This document shows positions 8,485-16,625 of a stretch of 64,000 bases of DNA, piece after piece. The stretch lies in the NCBI RefSeq assembly GCF_029028005.1, contig NZ_JAOTPO010000009.1:1-64000 (forward strand), written 5' to 3'. Within the stretch, counting starts at the first letter, position 1. Each line of letters begins with the position of its first letter. Source of the stretch: Alkalihalobacterium chitinilyticum (lineage in GTDB: Bacteria > Bacillota > Bacilli > Bacillales > Bacillaceae_F). The notes under the pieces are model-generated. The model was not told where the DNA came from. It did no database searches and saw only the letters and a program-made list of their open reading frames with translations. The position numbers were made by a program, and so were the translations under genes.

Positions 8485-9261
8485 ATGAGTCATTTCATTG
8501 AAAATTCGATTAATAGTGTTTTTGTTCATGTTAGTAATCTTCAACGGTCTGCTGAGTGGTACAGTACGTTACTTGGGTTGAAGGTATTAGAAGAGCGTTT
8601 TAATGGCGGACCCGTATATTGGATGGAACTTGAGAACTTCACAGGAATAATCTTAGATGATAATAGTGTAAATATAGCAAGAGGTGAATGGAATAAAGAC
8701 AATGCCCCACTATATATGTATAGTGCAAAGAGCGTTACCACAGCTTTTGAGTACCTTAAACGCAAAGGAGTTAATATTACACTTGAAATTGAGACCCCAC
8801 ACGAAGGATTAACCTTTTTCAATTTTGAAGATCCAGATGGAAATGTTTTTATGGTTTGCAGTTGTGAGGATAATGAAATCCCGTTAGAAAAAACTGCTTC
8901 TTCACCTATACATAACCGGATACCAGCGGTTTTTGTAAACGTATCGGATATACAAAAAGCCGTCCAATGGCATTTTGATGTATTAGATATTCAACCACGA
9001 TTGATCCACCCGAAGGAGTCGATTGTTGAAATACAAAGTGAAAAGGGTGCGAATATATTACTTGATAATAGTCGTTTTCTGAATGGGGATAACTATAAAA
9101 TTCGATTTATGTTAGAGACGGACGATATTCATGAAGCTTATTCATTTGTGAAAAGTAACCGTATTGAAGTGCTCACTGAAAAAGAAGGTCACGGCGATGC
9201 AACATTTTTTACTATTCTAGATCCGGATGATCACGTTATTATGGTTTGTCAGCCACATTAA
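8485..9261 (+). CDS. two-domain VOC (glyoxalase/bleomycin resistance) protein
   Basis: 258 residues from the ATG at 8485, preceded by GGAGGAGTAAC; the TTG at 8461 would put this RBS inside the ORF. Two tandem vicinal-oxygen-chelate modules (about residues 8-128 and 143-258), each beginning with VFVHVS/VFVNVS and ending with an FxxxEDPDGN or ILDPDDH strand plus MVC. VOC proteins include dioxygenases, lyases and antibiotic-binding proteins, and the function here cannot be read. Single gene. Confidence 0.8.
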   Translation: MSHFIENSINSVFVHVSNLQRSAEWYSTLLGLKVLEERFNGGPVYWMELENFTGIILDDNSVNIARGEWNKDNAPLYMYSAKSVTTAFEYLKRKGVNITLEIETPHEGLTFFNFEDPDGNVFMVCSCEDNEIPLEKTASSPIHNRIPAVFVNVSDIQKAVQWHFDVLDIQPRLIHPKESIVEIQSEKGANILLDNSRFLNGDNYKIRFMLETDDIHEAYSFVKSNRIEVLTEKEGHGDATFFTILDPDDHVIMVCQPH

Positions 9262-9514
9262 CCGAGCCATCACTAGGAAAATAAATTAAATTAAATTGAA
9301 TTGAATTCGATTATATATTTCAAGGAAAACCTTTTAAAATATCTTAATATTTAAATAAGTTATTAGGTAGGGGAAAATCGGATATACACAATCTGTGAAA
9401 GATACAATTATGAAGGGGATGGTTATAGCAGGTATTCATTACAACTGATTTAACGCCAAAGTAACGTCTAGCAACAATCTATTACTTTGATAGCAACTTG
9501 ATAGCTAAGCTCTA

Positions 9515-9544
9515 GAGCTCTCATATAGGTGAGGGTTCTTTTTT
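9515..9544 (+). terminator. orphan intrinsic terminator
   Basis: GAGCTCTCA (9515-9523) pairs, with two G-T pairs, to TGAGGGTTC (9530-9538), followed by six Ts. It is 250 bases after the VOC stop, so it may end an untranslated RNA or a long 3' UTR. Confidence 0.65.
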
Positions 9545-9580
9545 CGTTAGACTGTATTGCAGCCAAAATCGAACCCTCCC

Positions 9581-9608
9581 TTCTTGACAGAATATAGCCT
9601 GTCAAGAA
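9581..9608. promoter_or_regulatory. perfect inverted repeat TTCTTGACAG-N8-CTGTCAAGAA
   Basis: Two exact 10-base arms separated by eight bases, containing a TTGACA -35-like hexamer. It could be an operator for the amidohydrolase gene 170 bases downstream or a remnant of a small element. No matching -10 was clear. Confidence 0.5.
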
Positions 9609-9780
9609 TAGGTACACTGAATGTAGAATGATTAGAGGAACTTCTTAACAGTTAATGATGAATAAAATAATTAAAGTTTTACGATATTCAATTACATAAA
9701 TGAAAGTATTATTGACTATGATTAAATCAATTAAATAAAATCTGGTTCGTTTCATTTGGCCACTAAGGAGGTTTTAGGCA

Positions 9781-10902
9781 GTGATTTTAATCAAAGGGGC
9801 AACAGTATATCCGGTCACGTCAGAAAAAATAGAAAACGGAGATGTTTTAGTAAAAGAAGGTAAAATAGCTGCAATTGGAACAGACATAGAACAAACGTCA
9901 CAGATGACTGTTTTAAACGGGAAAGGTCTTCACTTGCTTCCAGGTTTTATCGATGCACATACTCATCTTGGTCTTTATGATGAAGGAACGGGTTGGGCAG
10001 GAAATGATGCAAATGAAACGATTGAGGCTACAACACCGCATATTCGAGCAATCGATGGAGTCTACCCTCTTGATATTGGGTTTAAGGATGCGGTGAAATA
10101 CGGGGTGACAACGGTTCACGTAATGCCTGGAAGTGCGAATGTAATCGGTGGGACAACTTCCGTCATTAAAACGCAAGGTAAGAGTATAAAGAAAATGATG
10201 ATTAAAGATATTGCCGGTTTAAAAATCGCATTGGGTGAGAACCCGAAACGAATTCACAGCCGGTCCACAAACAACGATTCCATAACGAGAATGGGCATCA
10301 TGGGCATGCTCCGGGAAGCGTTTATTCATGCCAAAAATAGTGATGAACCCGAAAGCTTAAGAGTAGCTCCTTTAGTAGCTGCCTTAAAAAGAGACATTCC
10401 TGTAAGAATTCATGCTCATCGTGCGGATGATATTTTATCAGCTGTTCGTTTTGCGGAGGAATTTAACTTGGACTTGCGAATTGAACATTGCACAGAAGGG
10501 CACTTGATCGCCGAAGAGTTAAGTGGTCGTAACCTGCATGTAACGGTCGGACCGACATTGACGAGACGCTCAAAGATTGAGTTGAAAAATAAAACTTGGG
10601 AAACTTATCGTGTTTTAACAGATTACGGTATTAATGTATCAATAACGACTGACCATCCATATACACCGATTCAATATTTAAACATTTGTGCGTCACTTGC
10701 AGTACGTGAAGGTTTAGATGAGAAAAAAGCGCTAGAAGGGATTACGATTAATCCAGCGCAAAACCTTGGAATTGATCACAAAGTAGGAAGTCTAGAAGTT
10801 GGTAAGGATGCTGACATCGTACTATGGAATGAACAACCATTCTACTATCTTGCAACCCCGATGATGACCATGATTAATGGGGAAATTATTTACAAAAAAT
10901 AA
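9781..10902 (+). CDS. metal-dependent amidohydrolase (imidazolonepropionase-like)
   Basis: 373 residues. The N-terminal LLPGFIDAHTHLGL carries the HxH metal ligands. Further candidate ligands are the histidines in IRIHAHRADD and IEHCTEG, and the aspartate in ITTDHPY. The C-terminal beta-sandwich with VGKDADIVLW is typical of the COG1228 amidohydrolases (imidazolonepropionase, prolidase-like). It hydrolyses an amide or cyclic amide in the cytoplasm; the substrate is unknown. GTG start with AAGGAGG upstream. Single gene. Confidence 0.85.
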   Translation: MILIKGATVYPVTSEKIENGDVLVKEGKIAAIGTDIEQTSQMTVLNGKGLHLLPGFIDAHTHLGLYDEGTGWAGNDANETIEATTPHIRAIDGVYPLDIGFKDAVKYGVTTVHVMPGSANVIGGTTSVIKTQGKSIKKMMIKDIAGLKIALGENPKRIHSRSTNNDSITRMGIMGMLREAFIHAKNSDEPESLRVAPLVAALKRDIPVRIHAHRADDILSAVRFAEEFNLDLRIEHCTEGHLIAEELSGRNLHVTVGPTLTRRSKIELKNKTWETYRVLTDYGINVSITTDHPYTPIQYLNICASLAVREGLDEKKALEGITINPAQNLGIDHKVGSLEVGKDADIVLWNEQPFYYLATPMMTMINGEIIYKK

Positions 10903-11029
10903 ATAAAAAAACCGGTTCCCTTTTTTGTATAAATCGATTATTATATAGAAGGTGATGGAGGAAATATGAATATTTAAAAGTATTTCAGTCATATCACAAG
11001 CATTATCGTTAATATTAATAAAATAAAAG

Positions 11030-11131
11030 AAAATTCGGCGTTTTTTCACTGATTATAAGGAAATGGGAAGGCAATTGGTGCGCCACCAGTTCATGCTGGT
11101 TCTAGTGGGTTCGATTCCCACCCCGAATTTT
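11030..11131 (+). ncRNA. tRNA-like element in the leader of the GNAT gene
   Basis: Positions 11105-11121 form a textbook tRNA T-arm (GTGGG, loop TTCGATT, CCCAC). Before it come a D-arm-like hairpin with the GG-containing loop AATTGGTGC (11070-11084) and an anticodon-arm-like hairpin ACCAG-TTCATG-CTGGT (11085-11100). AAAATTCGG (11030-11038) pairs with CCGAATTTT (11123-11131) like an acceptor stem. It is not a normal tRNA: the anticodon loop has six bases, 31 extra bases sit between the acceptor and D arms, and the acceptor pairing has nine pairs. It is either a structured leader RNA or a decayed tRNA. Confidence 0.65.
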
Positions 11132-11140
11132 AACAACTTC

Positions 11141-11186
11141 GAGGGTGGGTCTTATACTACAGGACTGCCCTCTATACTAAGGAGGG
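11141..11186 (+). promoter_or_regulatory. putative RBS-sequestering switch before the GNAT gene
   Basis: GAGGG (11141-11145), CCCTC (11168-11172) and GAGGG (11182-11186, inside the Shine-Dalgarno AAGGAGGG) allow two exclusive hairpins. CCCTC can pair with the upstream GAGGG, leaving the RBS free, or with the RBS itself. The first hairpin also has GTC/GAC pairing inside, with an unpaired TGG between. The layout is that of a translational riboswitch expression platform, directly after the tRNA-like element. Confidence 0.55.
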
Positions 11187-11192
11187 ATTCAA

Positions 11193-11756
11193 ATGCTAAG
11201 AAAACGCGAACTGTCGGACTGTCATGAGTTATATGATCTAATGATTGACCCTGCTGTTTTTCCTTTTGTTCGCCACAAGGCCAACTCTTATGAGGAGTAC
11301 CTATTTTTAACGAAACAAACGATTGAGGCTGAGGAACGTGGTGAGCTTATTTCACGTACAATTACTGATGAATGGGGAAATCCGATAGGGACCATCAATT
11401 TATTTGATGTTCAAGATGGTACTGGTTTTCTTGGTACTTGGATCGGTAAGCCTTATTTTGGTAAAGGTTATAATCAGTTAGCAAAAGACGCTTTTTTTAG
11501 TGAGCTCTTTTTTGAGCTTGATATCCAAACTGTTTTTATGAGAATTCGGAAAGAAAATACCAGGTCTATTAAAGCTGCCCAAAAACTTCCATACAACACA
11601 CTGGCGAATGAAATTAGAACAGATGTTTATCAATATATTAACGCAAATGGTCCAACATATGATTTGTTCCAGACTGAAAAGGACCAATATCATCTTTTCA
11701 AAATTAGAGAACAAAATCATCAGATTAATGAAGAAAGCCAACTAAAAGAGGCATAA
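11193..11756 (+). CDS. GNAT-family N-acetyltransferase
   Basis: 187 residues, RimJ/RimL-type GNAT fold. The acetyl-CoA-binding region is GTWIGKPYFGKGYNQLAKDA (near residues 92-111), followed by FMRIRKENTRSIKAAQKL, the usual beta5-alpha4 segment. It transfers an acetyl group to an unknown amine, either a protein N-terminus or a small molecule. Strong RBS (AAGGAGGG) six bases before the ATG. The leader carries a tRNA-like element and a possible RBS switch, which is unusual for a GNAT. A terminator follows directly. Confidence 0.85.
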   Translation: MLRKRELSDCHELYDLMIDPAVFPFVRHKANSYEEYLFLTKQTIEAEERGELISRTITDEWGNPIGTINLFDVQDGTGFLGTWIGKPYFGKGYNQLAKDAFFSELFFELDIQTVFMRIRKENTRSIKAAQKLPYNTLANEIRTDVYQYINANGPTYDLFQTEKDQYHLFKIREQNHQINEESQLKEA

Positions 11757-11764
11757 GAACTAAA

Positions 11765-11788
11765 CCGAGCTCATGTGCTCGGTTTTTT
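11765..11788 (+). terminator. intrinsic terminator after the GNAT gene
   Basis: CCGAGC (11765-11770) pairs with GCTCGG (11777-11782), followed by six Ts. Confidence 0.9.
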
Positions 11789-11963
11789 GTAATGTCTTAG
11801 AATAAAACTAATATAATAAATTGATATCGAGTACAGGCGCATTGAAATGGGGACGTAATAATAATATATGTATTATGGAACTATTTCTGGTGACAAGTAA
11901 CTTGAAGCTCTTTTTGAGCCGCATCCAATCTAGTAGATAAAAAGATAGGTGCAGTTAATGCTA

Positions 11964-12095
11964 AGCGGACTGAGAGGCCCTTATTTGCTCAAATACATGT
12001 GACTTTAAGTGGAAAATTAAGAAATAAGAACCCTGGAGTCCGCTAAAGTATAGAAACTACTAATTTTAATGAAAATAAGGGCCTGTGAGTCCGGT
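11964..12095. repeat. three copies of a ~23-bp dispersed repeat
   Basis: Consensus AAATAAGGGCCT-N4-AGTCCGCT. Copy 1 is inverted at 11964-11986; copies 2 and 3 are direct at 12022-12044 and 12073-12095. Copies 1 and 2 face each other and can fold into an ~80-base hairpin. The surrounding gene-free stretch (11790-12186) holds no credible ORF. This looks like a dispersed intergenic repeat family or MITE remnant of Bacillaceae. Confidence 0.75.
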
Positions 12096-12171
12096 AAAAT
12101 GATATCCAGTCACAAATTGAGTAAAAAGGCCGTACGCTCACTGCAACGATTTTTATCTGATGAATTTCAAT

Positions 12172-12194
12172 AAAAAAGCCTCCCCCCTAAAGGC
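12172..12194 (-). terminator. intrinsic terminator overlapping the stop of the 29-aa ORF
   Basis: Read on the minus strand: GCCTTT, a G-rich loop, GGAGGC, then six Ts. The stem is short (four Watson-Crick pairs plus two G-T pairs). It begins at the stop codon of the small ORF at 12187-12276. Confidence 0.6.
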
Positions 12195-12276
12195 GAGACA
12201 GACGATCATATATAAGGGACAGGAGGATCTCTGCCCCTGTCCTACTATCCTCAGCTACAATCCATATTGCATCCAC
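12187..12276 (-). CDS. small protein of 29 residues, unknown function
   Basis: MDAIWIVAEDSRTGAEILLS continues with LIYDRLSRL. GTG start at 12276, with AAAGGGG eight bases upstream on the minus strand; an in-frame GTG at 12285 would give 32 residues but leaves no spacing to that RBS. The stop overlaps a terminator hairpin with six Ts. The peptide is mixed acidic/hydrophobic and could form one amphipathic helix. I do not recognise the family. RBS, start and terminator placement support a real gene, but the ORF is short enough to arise by chance. Confidence 0.55.
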   Translation of the reverse strand: MDAIWIVAEDSRTGAEILLSLIYDRLSRL

Positions 12277-12581
12277 CGTGGACACCCCTTTCGATTTATT
12301 ACATTCCTTATAAATAGCGTGATCATTGAAAGCCTTTAAAAGGGAATAACAACAGTCGTAAATTGAATAGGTATTAATTAATAGAAGAATAATATATTTA
12401 AAATGTCAGTTTTGATTGAAAATTGAAAAAATAACCTAACTTAATTGAAGTTCAGTGGTAAAATAAAATTGTCGTTGTATTTGTTTATGAATACTTAATG
12501 AAAGTCAAATTTCGCTGATACTAATTGACCTTTTATCTAGATGAGGTAAAAAGATTATTATGCTCGAAAGGAGATCTGGTT

Positions 12582-15299
12582 TTGGAAAACTCATCGAATA
12601 TCCCACAACCGAAGACGTACGGTCCCCTTGGGAACCTGCCATTAATAAATAAAGAAGTCCCTACCTTATCCTTTTGTAAGTTAGCTGAAGAGTATGGACC
12701 CATTTATCGTTTTGAAGCTTTTGGTTATTCTACTGTCGTTCTTTCGGGTCATAAATTAGTAGCTGAAGTATGTAATGACAACCGTTTTGACAAAAGTATT
12801 GCCAGTCTAATTTCGGTGCGTCCGATCGGGGGAGATGGCTTATTTACAAGTCGTACGAAGGAGGCGAACTGGCAAAAGGCTCACAATATACTTATGCCTT
12901 CTTTCAGCCAACAGGCAATGAAAGGGTACCATCCAATGATGGTAGATATTGCATCACAACTAGTACAAAAATGGGCGCGGCTAAACCCTAATGAAACGAT
13001 TGATGTCCCAGATGATATGACTCGACTTACTCTTGACACAATCGGACTATGCGGATTTAACTATCGTTTTAATAGTTTTTATAAAGAAACTTCTCACCCT
13101 TTTATCTTAAGTATGGTTCGTTCCTTGGAAGAAGCGATGTATCGTGGTACAAGATTACCTATCCAAAACAAACTCGCAATAAAAAAGAAACGACAATTTG
13201 AACGTGATTTGCAAATGATGTTTTCTCTAGTAGATCAAATCATCGCTGAGCGTAAAGAGAATGGTGATGATGGTGAAACGGATTTACTTGCTAGAATGCT
13301 TAATGCAAAGGACCCCCAAACGGGTGAGCGACTTGATGATGAAAATATCCGTTATCAAATCATTACTTTCCTTATTGCTGGTCACGAAACAACAAGTGGT
13401 TTATTATCGTTTGCTTTATATCTCCTATTAAAGCATCCGGATGTTTTAAATAAGGCTTACGAAGAAGTGGACCGAGTGGTCGTAAATGAGATACCAACGT
13501 ACCAACAAGTGCTCGAACTCAAATATATCCGAATGATTTTAAATGAAGCGTTGCGTTTATATCCGACAGCTCCCGAGTTTTCACTTTTTGCAAAAGAAGA
13601 TGTGACGATTGGTGGAAAGTATTTGATACAAAACAAAACGGACGTGACTATTCTTTTACCGCAACTTCATAGGGACAAAGAAGCCTGGGGTGAAGACGCA
13701 GAACAATTTCGTCCAGAACGATTTGAAGATATGAGTAAAATACCAGATGGGGCTTATAAACCATTTGGTAATGGACAGCGAGCCTGTATTGGGATGCAGT
13801 TTGCTTTGCACGAAGCGACGTTAGTTTTAGGGATGATTCTTCAAAATTTTGAGCTTCTTGAGCATACGGTTTACAAGTTAAAAATTAAACAGACTCTAAC
13901 TTTAAAACCCGATGATTTTAAAATCCATGTCAGGTTACGGGAAAGACAAATGCATCTTAATCATTCAATAAATGTTAGTGAGATGGTTACACATGTTCCT
14001 GTTGTTGAAAGTCATTCCAAACGGGAGTTAAAGGTGAAAAGTAAGAAAGGATCACTTCTTATCCTTTATGGATCGAATATGGGGACAGCAGAAAGTATCG
14101 CTCAAGACCTAGCCGAGCAGGCTCTTCAGTATGGTATCCAAAGTAAAGTAGCACCTTTAAATGATCATATCGATCAATTACCTAAAGAAGAACTAGTTCT
14201 AATCATTACTTCTTCTTATAATGGAAAACCGCCAAGGAATGCTCTGCAATTTGTCAAATGGCTAGAAGAGGTGGAGCAGGGACGAATAACAGGAGTTCGG
14301 TTTGCGGTATTAGGGTGTGGAGACCGCAACTGGGCAAATACGTATCAGGCCGTACCTCGACTAATAGATGAACAACTAGTATTAAAGGGAGCTGAAAGGT
14401 TTACTTCACGTGGTGAGGTCGATGCAAGTGGAGATTATGAAAAGCAATTAGATGAATGGGTGGAACGCATGTGGTCTGATGCCTTAAATTCTTTAGGTAT
14501 AGCTGAACAGGTAAAAGAAGAATCTACTAAAATAAGTATAAAATTAGTGAATAGTACTTCCTGTATTCCTCTTGCTAGATCATATGAAGTTTTTCATGGA
14601 ACGATTATTGATAATCGTATAGAAGATAAAACGGGAACATCTCAAGTAAAGAGGAGAATTGATATCTCTTTGCTGGAAGATATCGATTACGAGGAAGGTG
14701 AAGAAATCGGTATTTTTCGTACAAACCGAGATGAAGATATTAACCGTTTATTGAACCGTTATGGCTGGAATGATTGGGATCACGTCATCTTATCCGGCGA
14801 TCACGAGAGCACCCCGCATCTTCCATTCAATCAAACAGTTAGTCTCAATAGGCTTCTTCGCTATAGTGTAGATTTACAGGAAGTGGTTACTCAAGAGCAA
14901 ATACGTGAATTGGCTAAATATACAACCTGCCCACCGCATAAAATTGAGCTTGAAGCATGCATAGAAGAATCCGTATACGACGAACAGATCGTAAAAAACC
15001 AAACCACTATCCTTGATCTTTTGGAAAAATACGAAGCCTGTGAGTTACCGTTTGATCGGTTGCTGGAAATTCTATCACCTGTACAACCTAGGTTTTATCC
15101 AGCATCATTATTCAAAAATCCAAACCGGGTATCAATAATGTTCGATCAAAATCCACATGGCCAAGATGGTGATACTCGTTTTAATGCCTCTTCTAATTAC
15201 TTGGAACAATGTAATCCAGGTGAAGAGGTAATGGTGGTCATCGATAAACAACAGTCTAACTTAAAAGTTTCGAGTAATTTTGGAGAGCGGTTTTCATAA
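12582..15299 (+). CDS. CYP102-like cytochrome P450-flavodoxin fusion lacking the NADPH domain
   Basis: 905 residues from the TTG at 12582 (AAAGGAG eight bases upstream); 19 earlier in-frame codons lack an RBS. The P450 domain (to ~residue 470) has the I-helix [12 protein letters not shown] of the ExxR motif and the heme site [10 protein letters not shown], with Cys near 402. The flavodoxin domain (from ~487) has [11 protein letters not shown] and [12 protein letters not shown]. An FAD-domain-like part follows, but the protein stops shortly after SSNYLEQ, where P450 BM3 (1048 residues) continues into the NADPH-binding lobe. The RYYSISS FAD motif is replaced by RFYPASL. Hydroxylase activity would need another electron source, so it may be a degenerating fatty acid hydroxylase. 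Confidence 0.88.
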   Translation: MENSSNIPQPKTYGPLGNLPLINKEVPTLSFCKLAEEYGPIYRFEAFGYSTVVLSGHKLVAEVCNDNRFDKSIASLISVRPIGGDGLFTSRTKEANWQKAHNILMPSFSQQAMKGYHPMMVDIASQLVQKWARLNPNETIDVPDDMTRLTLDTIGLCGFNYRFNSFYKETSHPFILSMVRSLEEAMYRGTRLPIQNKLAIKKKRQFERDLQMMFSLVDQIIAERKENGDDGETDLLARMLNAKDPQTGERLDDENIRYQIITFLIAGHETTSGLLSFALYLLLKHPDVLNKAYEEVDRVVVNEIPTYQQVLELKYIRMILNEALRLYPTAPEFSLFAKEDVTIGGKYLIQNKTDVTILLPQLHRDKEAWGEDAEQFRPERFEDMSKIPDGAYKPFGNGQRACIGMQFALHEATLVLGMILQNFELLEHTVYKLKIKQTLTLKPDDFKIHVRLRERQMHLNHSINVSEMVTHVPVVESHSKRELKVKSKKGSLLILYGSNMGTAESIAQDLAEQALQYGIQSKVAPLNDHIDQLPKEELVLIITSSYNGKPPRNALQFVKWLEEVEQGRITGVRFAVLGCGDRNWANTYQAVPRLIDEQLVLKGAERFTSRGEVDASGDYEKQLDEWVERMWSDALNSLGIAEQVKEESTKISIKLVNSTSCIPLARSYEVFHGTIIDNRIEDKTGTSQVKRRIDISLLEDIDYEEGEEIGIFRTNRDEDINRLLNRYGWNDWDHVILSGDHESTPHLPFNQTVSLNRLLRYSVDLQEVVTQEQIRELAKYTTCPPHKIELEACIEESVYDEQIVKNQTTILDLLEKYEACELPFDRLLEILSPVQPRFYPASLFKNPNRVSIMFDQNPHGQDGDTRFNASSNYLEQCNPGEEVMVVIDKQQSNLKVSSNFGERFS

Positions 15300-15360
15300 G
15301 GGTTTTTATCATATAAACTTTCTAGCTCGATAGTGAAGTTGAACTTCATCATTAAAAGGG

Positions 15361-15394
15361 TACCTTAAATGAAATCATTTAAGGTATCTTTTTT
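15361..15394 (+). terminator. intrinsic terminator after the P450 gene
   Basis: TACCTTAAATGA and TCATTTAAGGTA (15361-15386) form a near loop-free inverted repeat followed by TCTTTTTT. Confidence 0.85.
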
Positions 15395-15435
15395 CAGTAT
15401 CAAAAAGAGCAGGCAAAAATGTTGCTTCCTATTCA

Positions 15436-15455
15436 TTAAATCGTGTACGATTTAA
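15436..15455. promoter_or_regulatory. candidate OhrR/MarR operator upstream of gpx
   Basis: TTAAATCGT-GT-ACGATTTAA, a perfect 9-2-9 palindrome 53 bases before the gpx start. It lies where a promoter for gpx-ohrR would be, and a MarR/OhrR-type regulator is encoded just downstream, so autoregulation by that protein is likely but inferred. Confidence 0.65.
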
Positions 15456-15507
15456 TTGTGTGTGATTAATAAAAATAGATGAGATGAACTTGAAGGAGGA
15501 AGTAATA

Positions 15508-15984
15508 ATGCAAACGGTGTATGATTTTCAAGTGAAAATGACAAATGGAGAACAAAAGTCTTTGCGAGAATATGAGGGTAAGCCGTTAATCATCGTTAAT
15601 ACAGCCAGTAAATGCGGTTTAACACCACAATTTAAAGGACTTCAAGAATTGTATTCGAAGTATAATGACCAAGGTTTAGAAATTTTAGGCTTTCCTTGTG
15701 ATCAATTTAATAATCAGGAGTATGCTAACATAGATGAAACGATGAATTTTTGCCAAGTGAACTATGGGGTAACTTTTCCTATGTTTGCAAAGGTTGATGT
15801 GAATGGGAACAGTACTGATCCTCTTTTTAAATATTTAAAAGAGCAAAAGAAGGGCCTATTATCGAGTAGAATTAAGTGGAATTTCACAAAGTTTCTAGTT
15901 GATGGGCACGGCCAGGTAGTCAAGCGTTATGGACCGACGATAAAGCCAAGTATAATTGAACACGATTTAGCAAAGCTATTATAA
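15508..15984 (+). CDS. gpx: glutathione peroxidase family thiol peroxidase
   Basis: 158 residues from the ATG at 15508 (GAAGGAGGAAG upstream; the ATG at 15484 lacks an RBS). The active-site Cys36 lies in NTASKCGLTPQF; the conserved Gln is in FPCDQFNNQE and the Trp in KWNFTKFLVD. A Cys variant rather than selenocysteine, so probably thioredoxin-dependent and cytosolic (BsaA-like). Followed by an OhrR-type regulator and preceded by a perfect palindrome. A second, lipoprotein GPx is encoded at 48960-49529. Confidence 0.92.
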   Translation: MQTVYDFQVKMTNGEQKSLREYEGKPLIIVNTASKCGLTPQFKGLQELYSKYNDQGLEILGFPCDQFNNQEYANIDETMNFCQVNYGVTFPMFAKVDVNGNSTDPLFKYLKEQKKGLLSSRIKWNFTKFLVDGHGQVVKRYGPTIKPSIIEHDLAKLL

Positions 15985-16044
15985 AATACTGCTTATGCAC
16001 TATGTGCTTATGAATTGTAATACTGTAACTGATGGGTGATAAGT

Positions 16045-16476
16045 GTGGATGACTTTTTAAAGATAGATAAGCAATTATGTTTTGCTATCTATAAAACAGC
16101 AGGGGAATTCAATAAATTATATACATCAATATTACAGCCTTTTGGGCTAACATACCCACAATATTTAGTATTATTGGCTCTTTGGGAAAAGGACCATGTA
16201 ACGATGAAAGCATTAGGGGAAAAAATTAATCTTGGAACCGGGACGTTAACGCCTATGATTGCAAGAATGGAAAAAAACGGTTGGGTTCAAAAGCAACGCT
16301 CAACAGAGGACGAACGTAAGGTGTACATTTCCTTACAGCAAAAAGGGGTAGATGAGAAAGAACATATTACACAGAAAGTAAGTGAAGCGATTCGAACGTG
16401 TAATATCAAGCAAGAAGAATACGAACGTCTGATGCAGCAACTTGCAACATTACAAGCAAAACTAACTAAATTATAA
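16045..16476 (+). CDS. ohrR: MarR-family organic peroxide sensor, OhrR type
   Basis: 143 residues from the GTG at 16045; the GTG at 16036 is also possible. Winged-helix MarR fold: LTYPQYLVLLALWE, LGTGTLTPMIARMEKNGWV and the wing STEDERKVYISL. The lone cysteine in DKQLCFAIY matches the reactive Cys15 of B. subtilis OhrR. The usual partner gene ohr is absent; here the neighbour is gpx, which it probably represses through the palindrome at 15436. Terminator directly after. Confidence 0.85.
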   Translation: MDDFLKIDKQLCFAIYKTAGEFNKLYTSILQPFGLTYPQYLVLLALWEKDHVTMKALGEKINLGTGTLTPMIARMEKNGWVQKQRSTEDERKVYISLQQKGVDEKEHITQKVSEAIRTCNIKQEEYERLMQQLATLQAKLTKL

Positions 16477-16489
16477 TTATTCATAGTAT

Positions 16490-16515
16490 GCGATGCTTTC
16501 ATAGTATCGCTTTTT
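16490..16515 (+). terminator. intrinsic terminator after ohrR
   Basis: GCGATGCT and AGTATCGC (16490-16510) form an 8-pair stem with one G-T pair, followed by five Ts. Confidence 0.85.
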
Positions 16516-16625
16516 ATTATTTATTAAAAACAAGGATTAACATTTAAGGAGAAATATGTAATGATGGTTTTGTCCATATCATGAATTAACAATACAAATA
16601 AAAATAAAAATTAAAGGAGCGGAAA

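Larger units (their letters stand above)
9262..9780. other. gene-free spacer with a terminator and an inverted repeat
   Basis: 519 bases without a credible ORF. It holds an intrinsic terminator (9515-9544) with no obvious gene before it and a perfect 10-bp inverted repeat (9581-9608). The 250 bases before the terminator could encode a short RNA; no known riboswitch class was recognised. Confidence 0.5.

Noticed and set aside
11141-11172. A canonical T-box antiterminator (AGGGTGG present)
   Set aside because: The full T-box consensus AGGGTGGNACCGCG is not met, there is no terminator with a T-run, and no specifier stem was seen. Only the layout is reminiscent.
10982-11192. A functional tRNA gene at the T-arm motif
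   Set aside because: The acceptor and D arms are separated by 31 bases, the anticodon loop has six bases and the acceptor pairing has nine pairs, so it would not be a working tRNA as read. Kept as a tRNA-like element.
15300-15360. Possible frameshifted remainder of the P450 reductase domain
   Set aside because: Reading this stretch in all frames shows no NADP-domain motif (such as GTGVAPFRGF), and a terminator follows at once.
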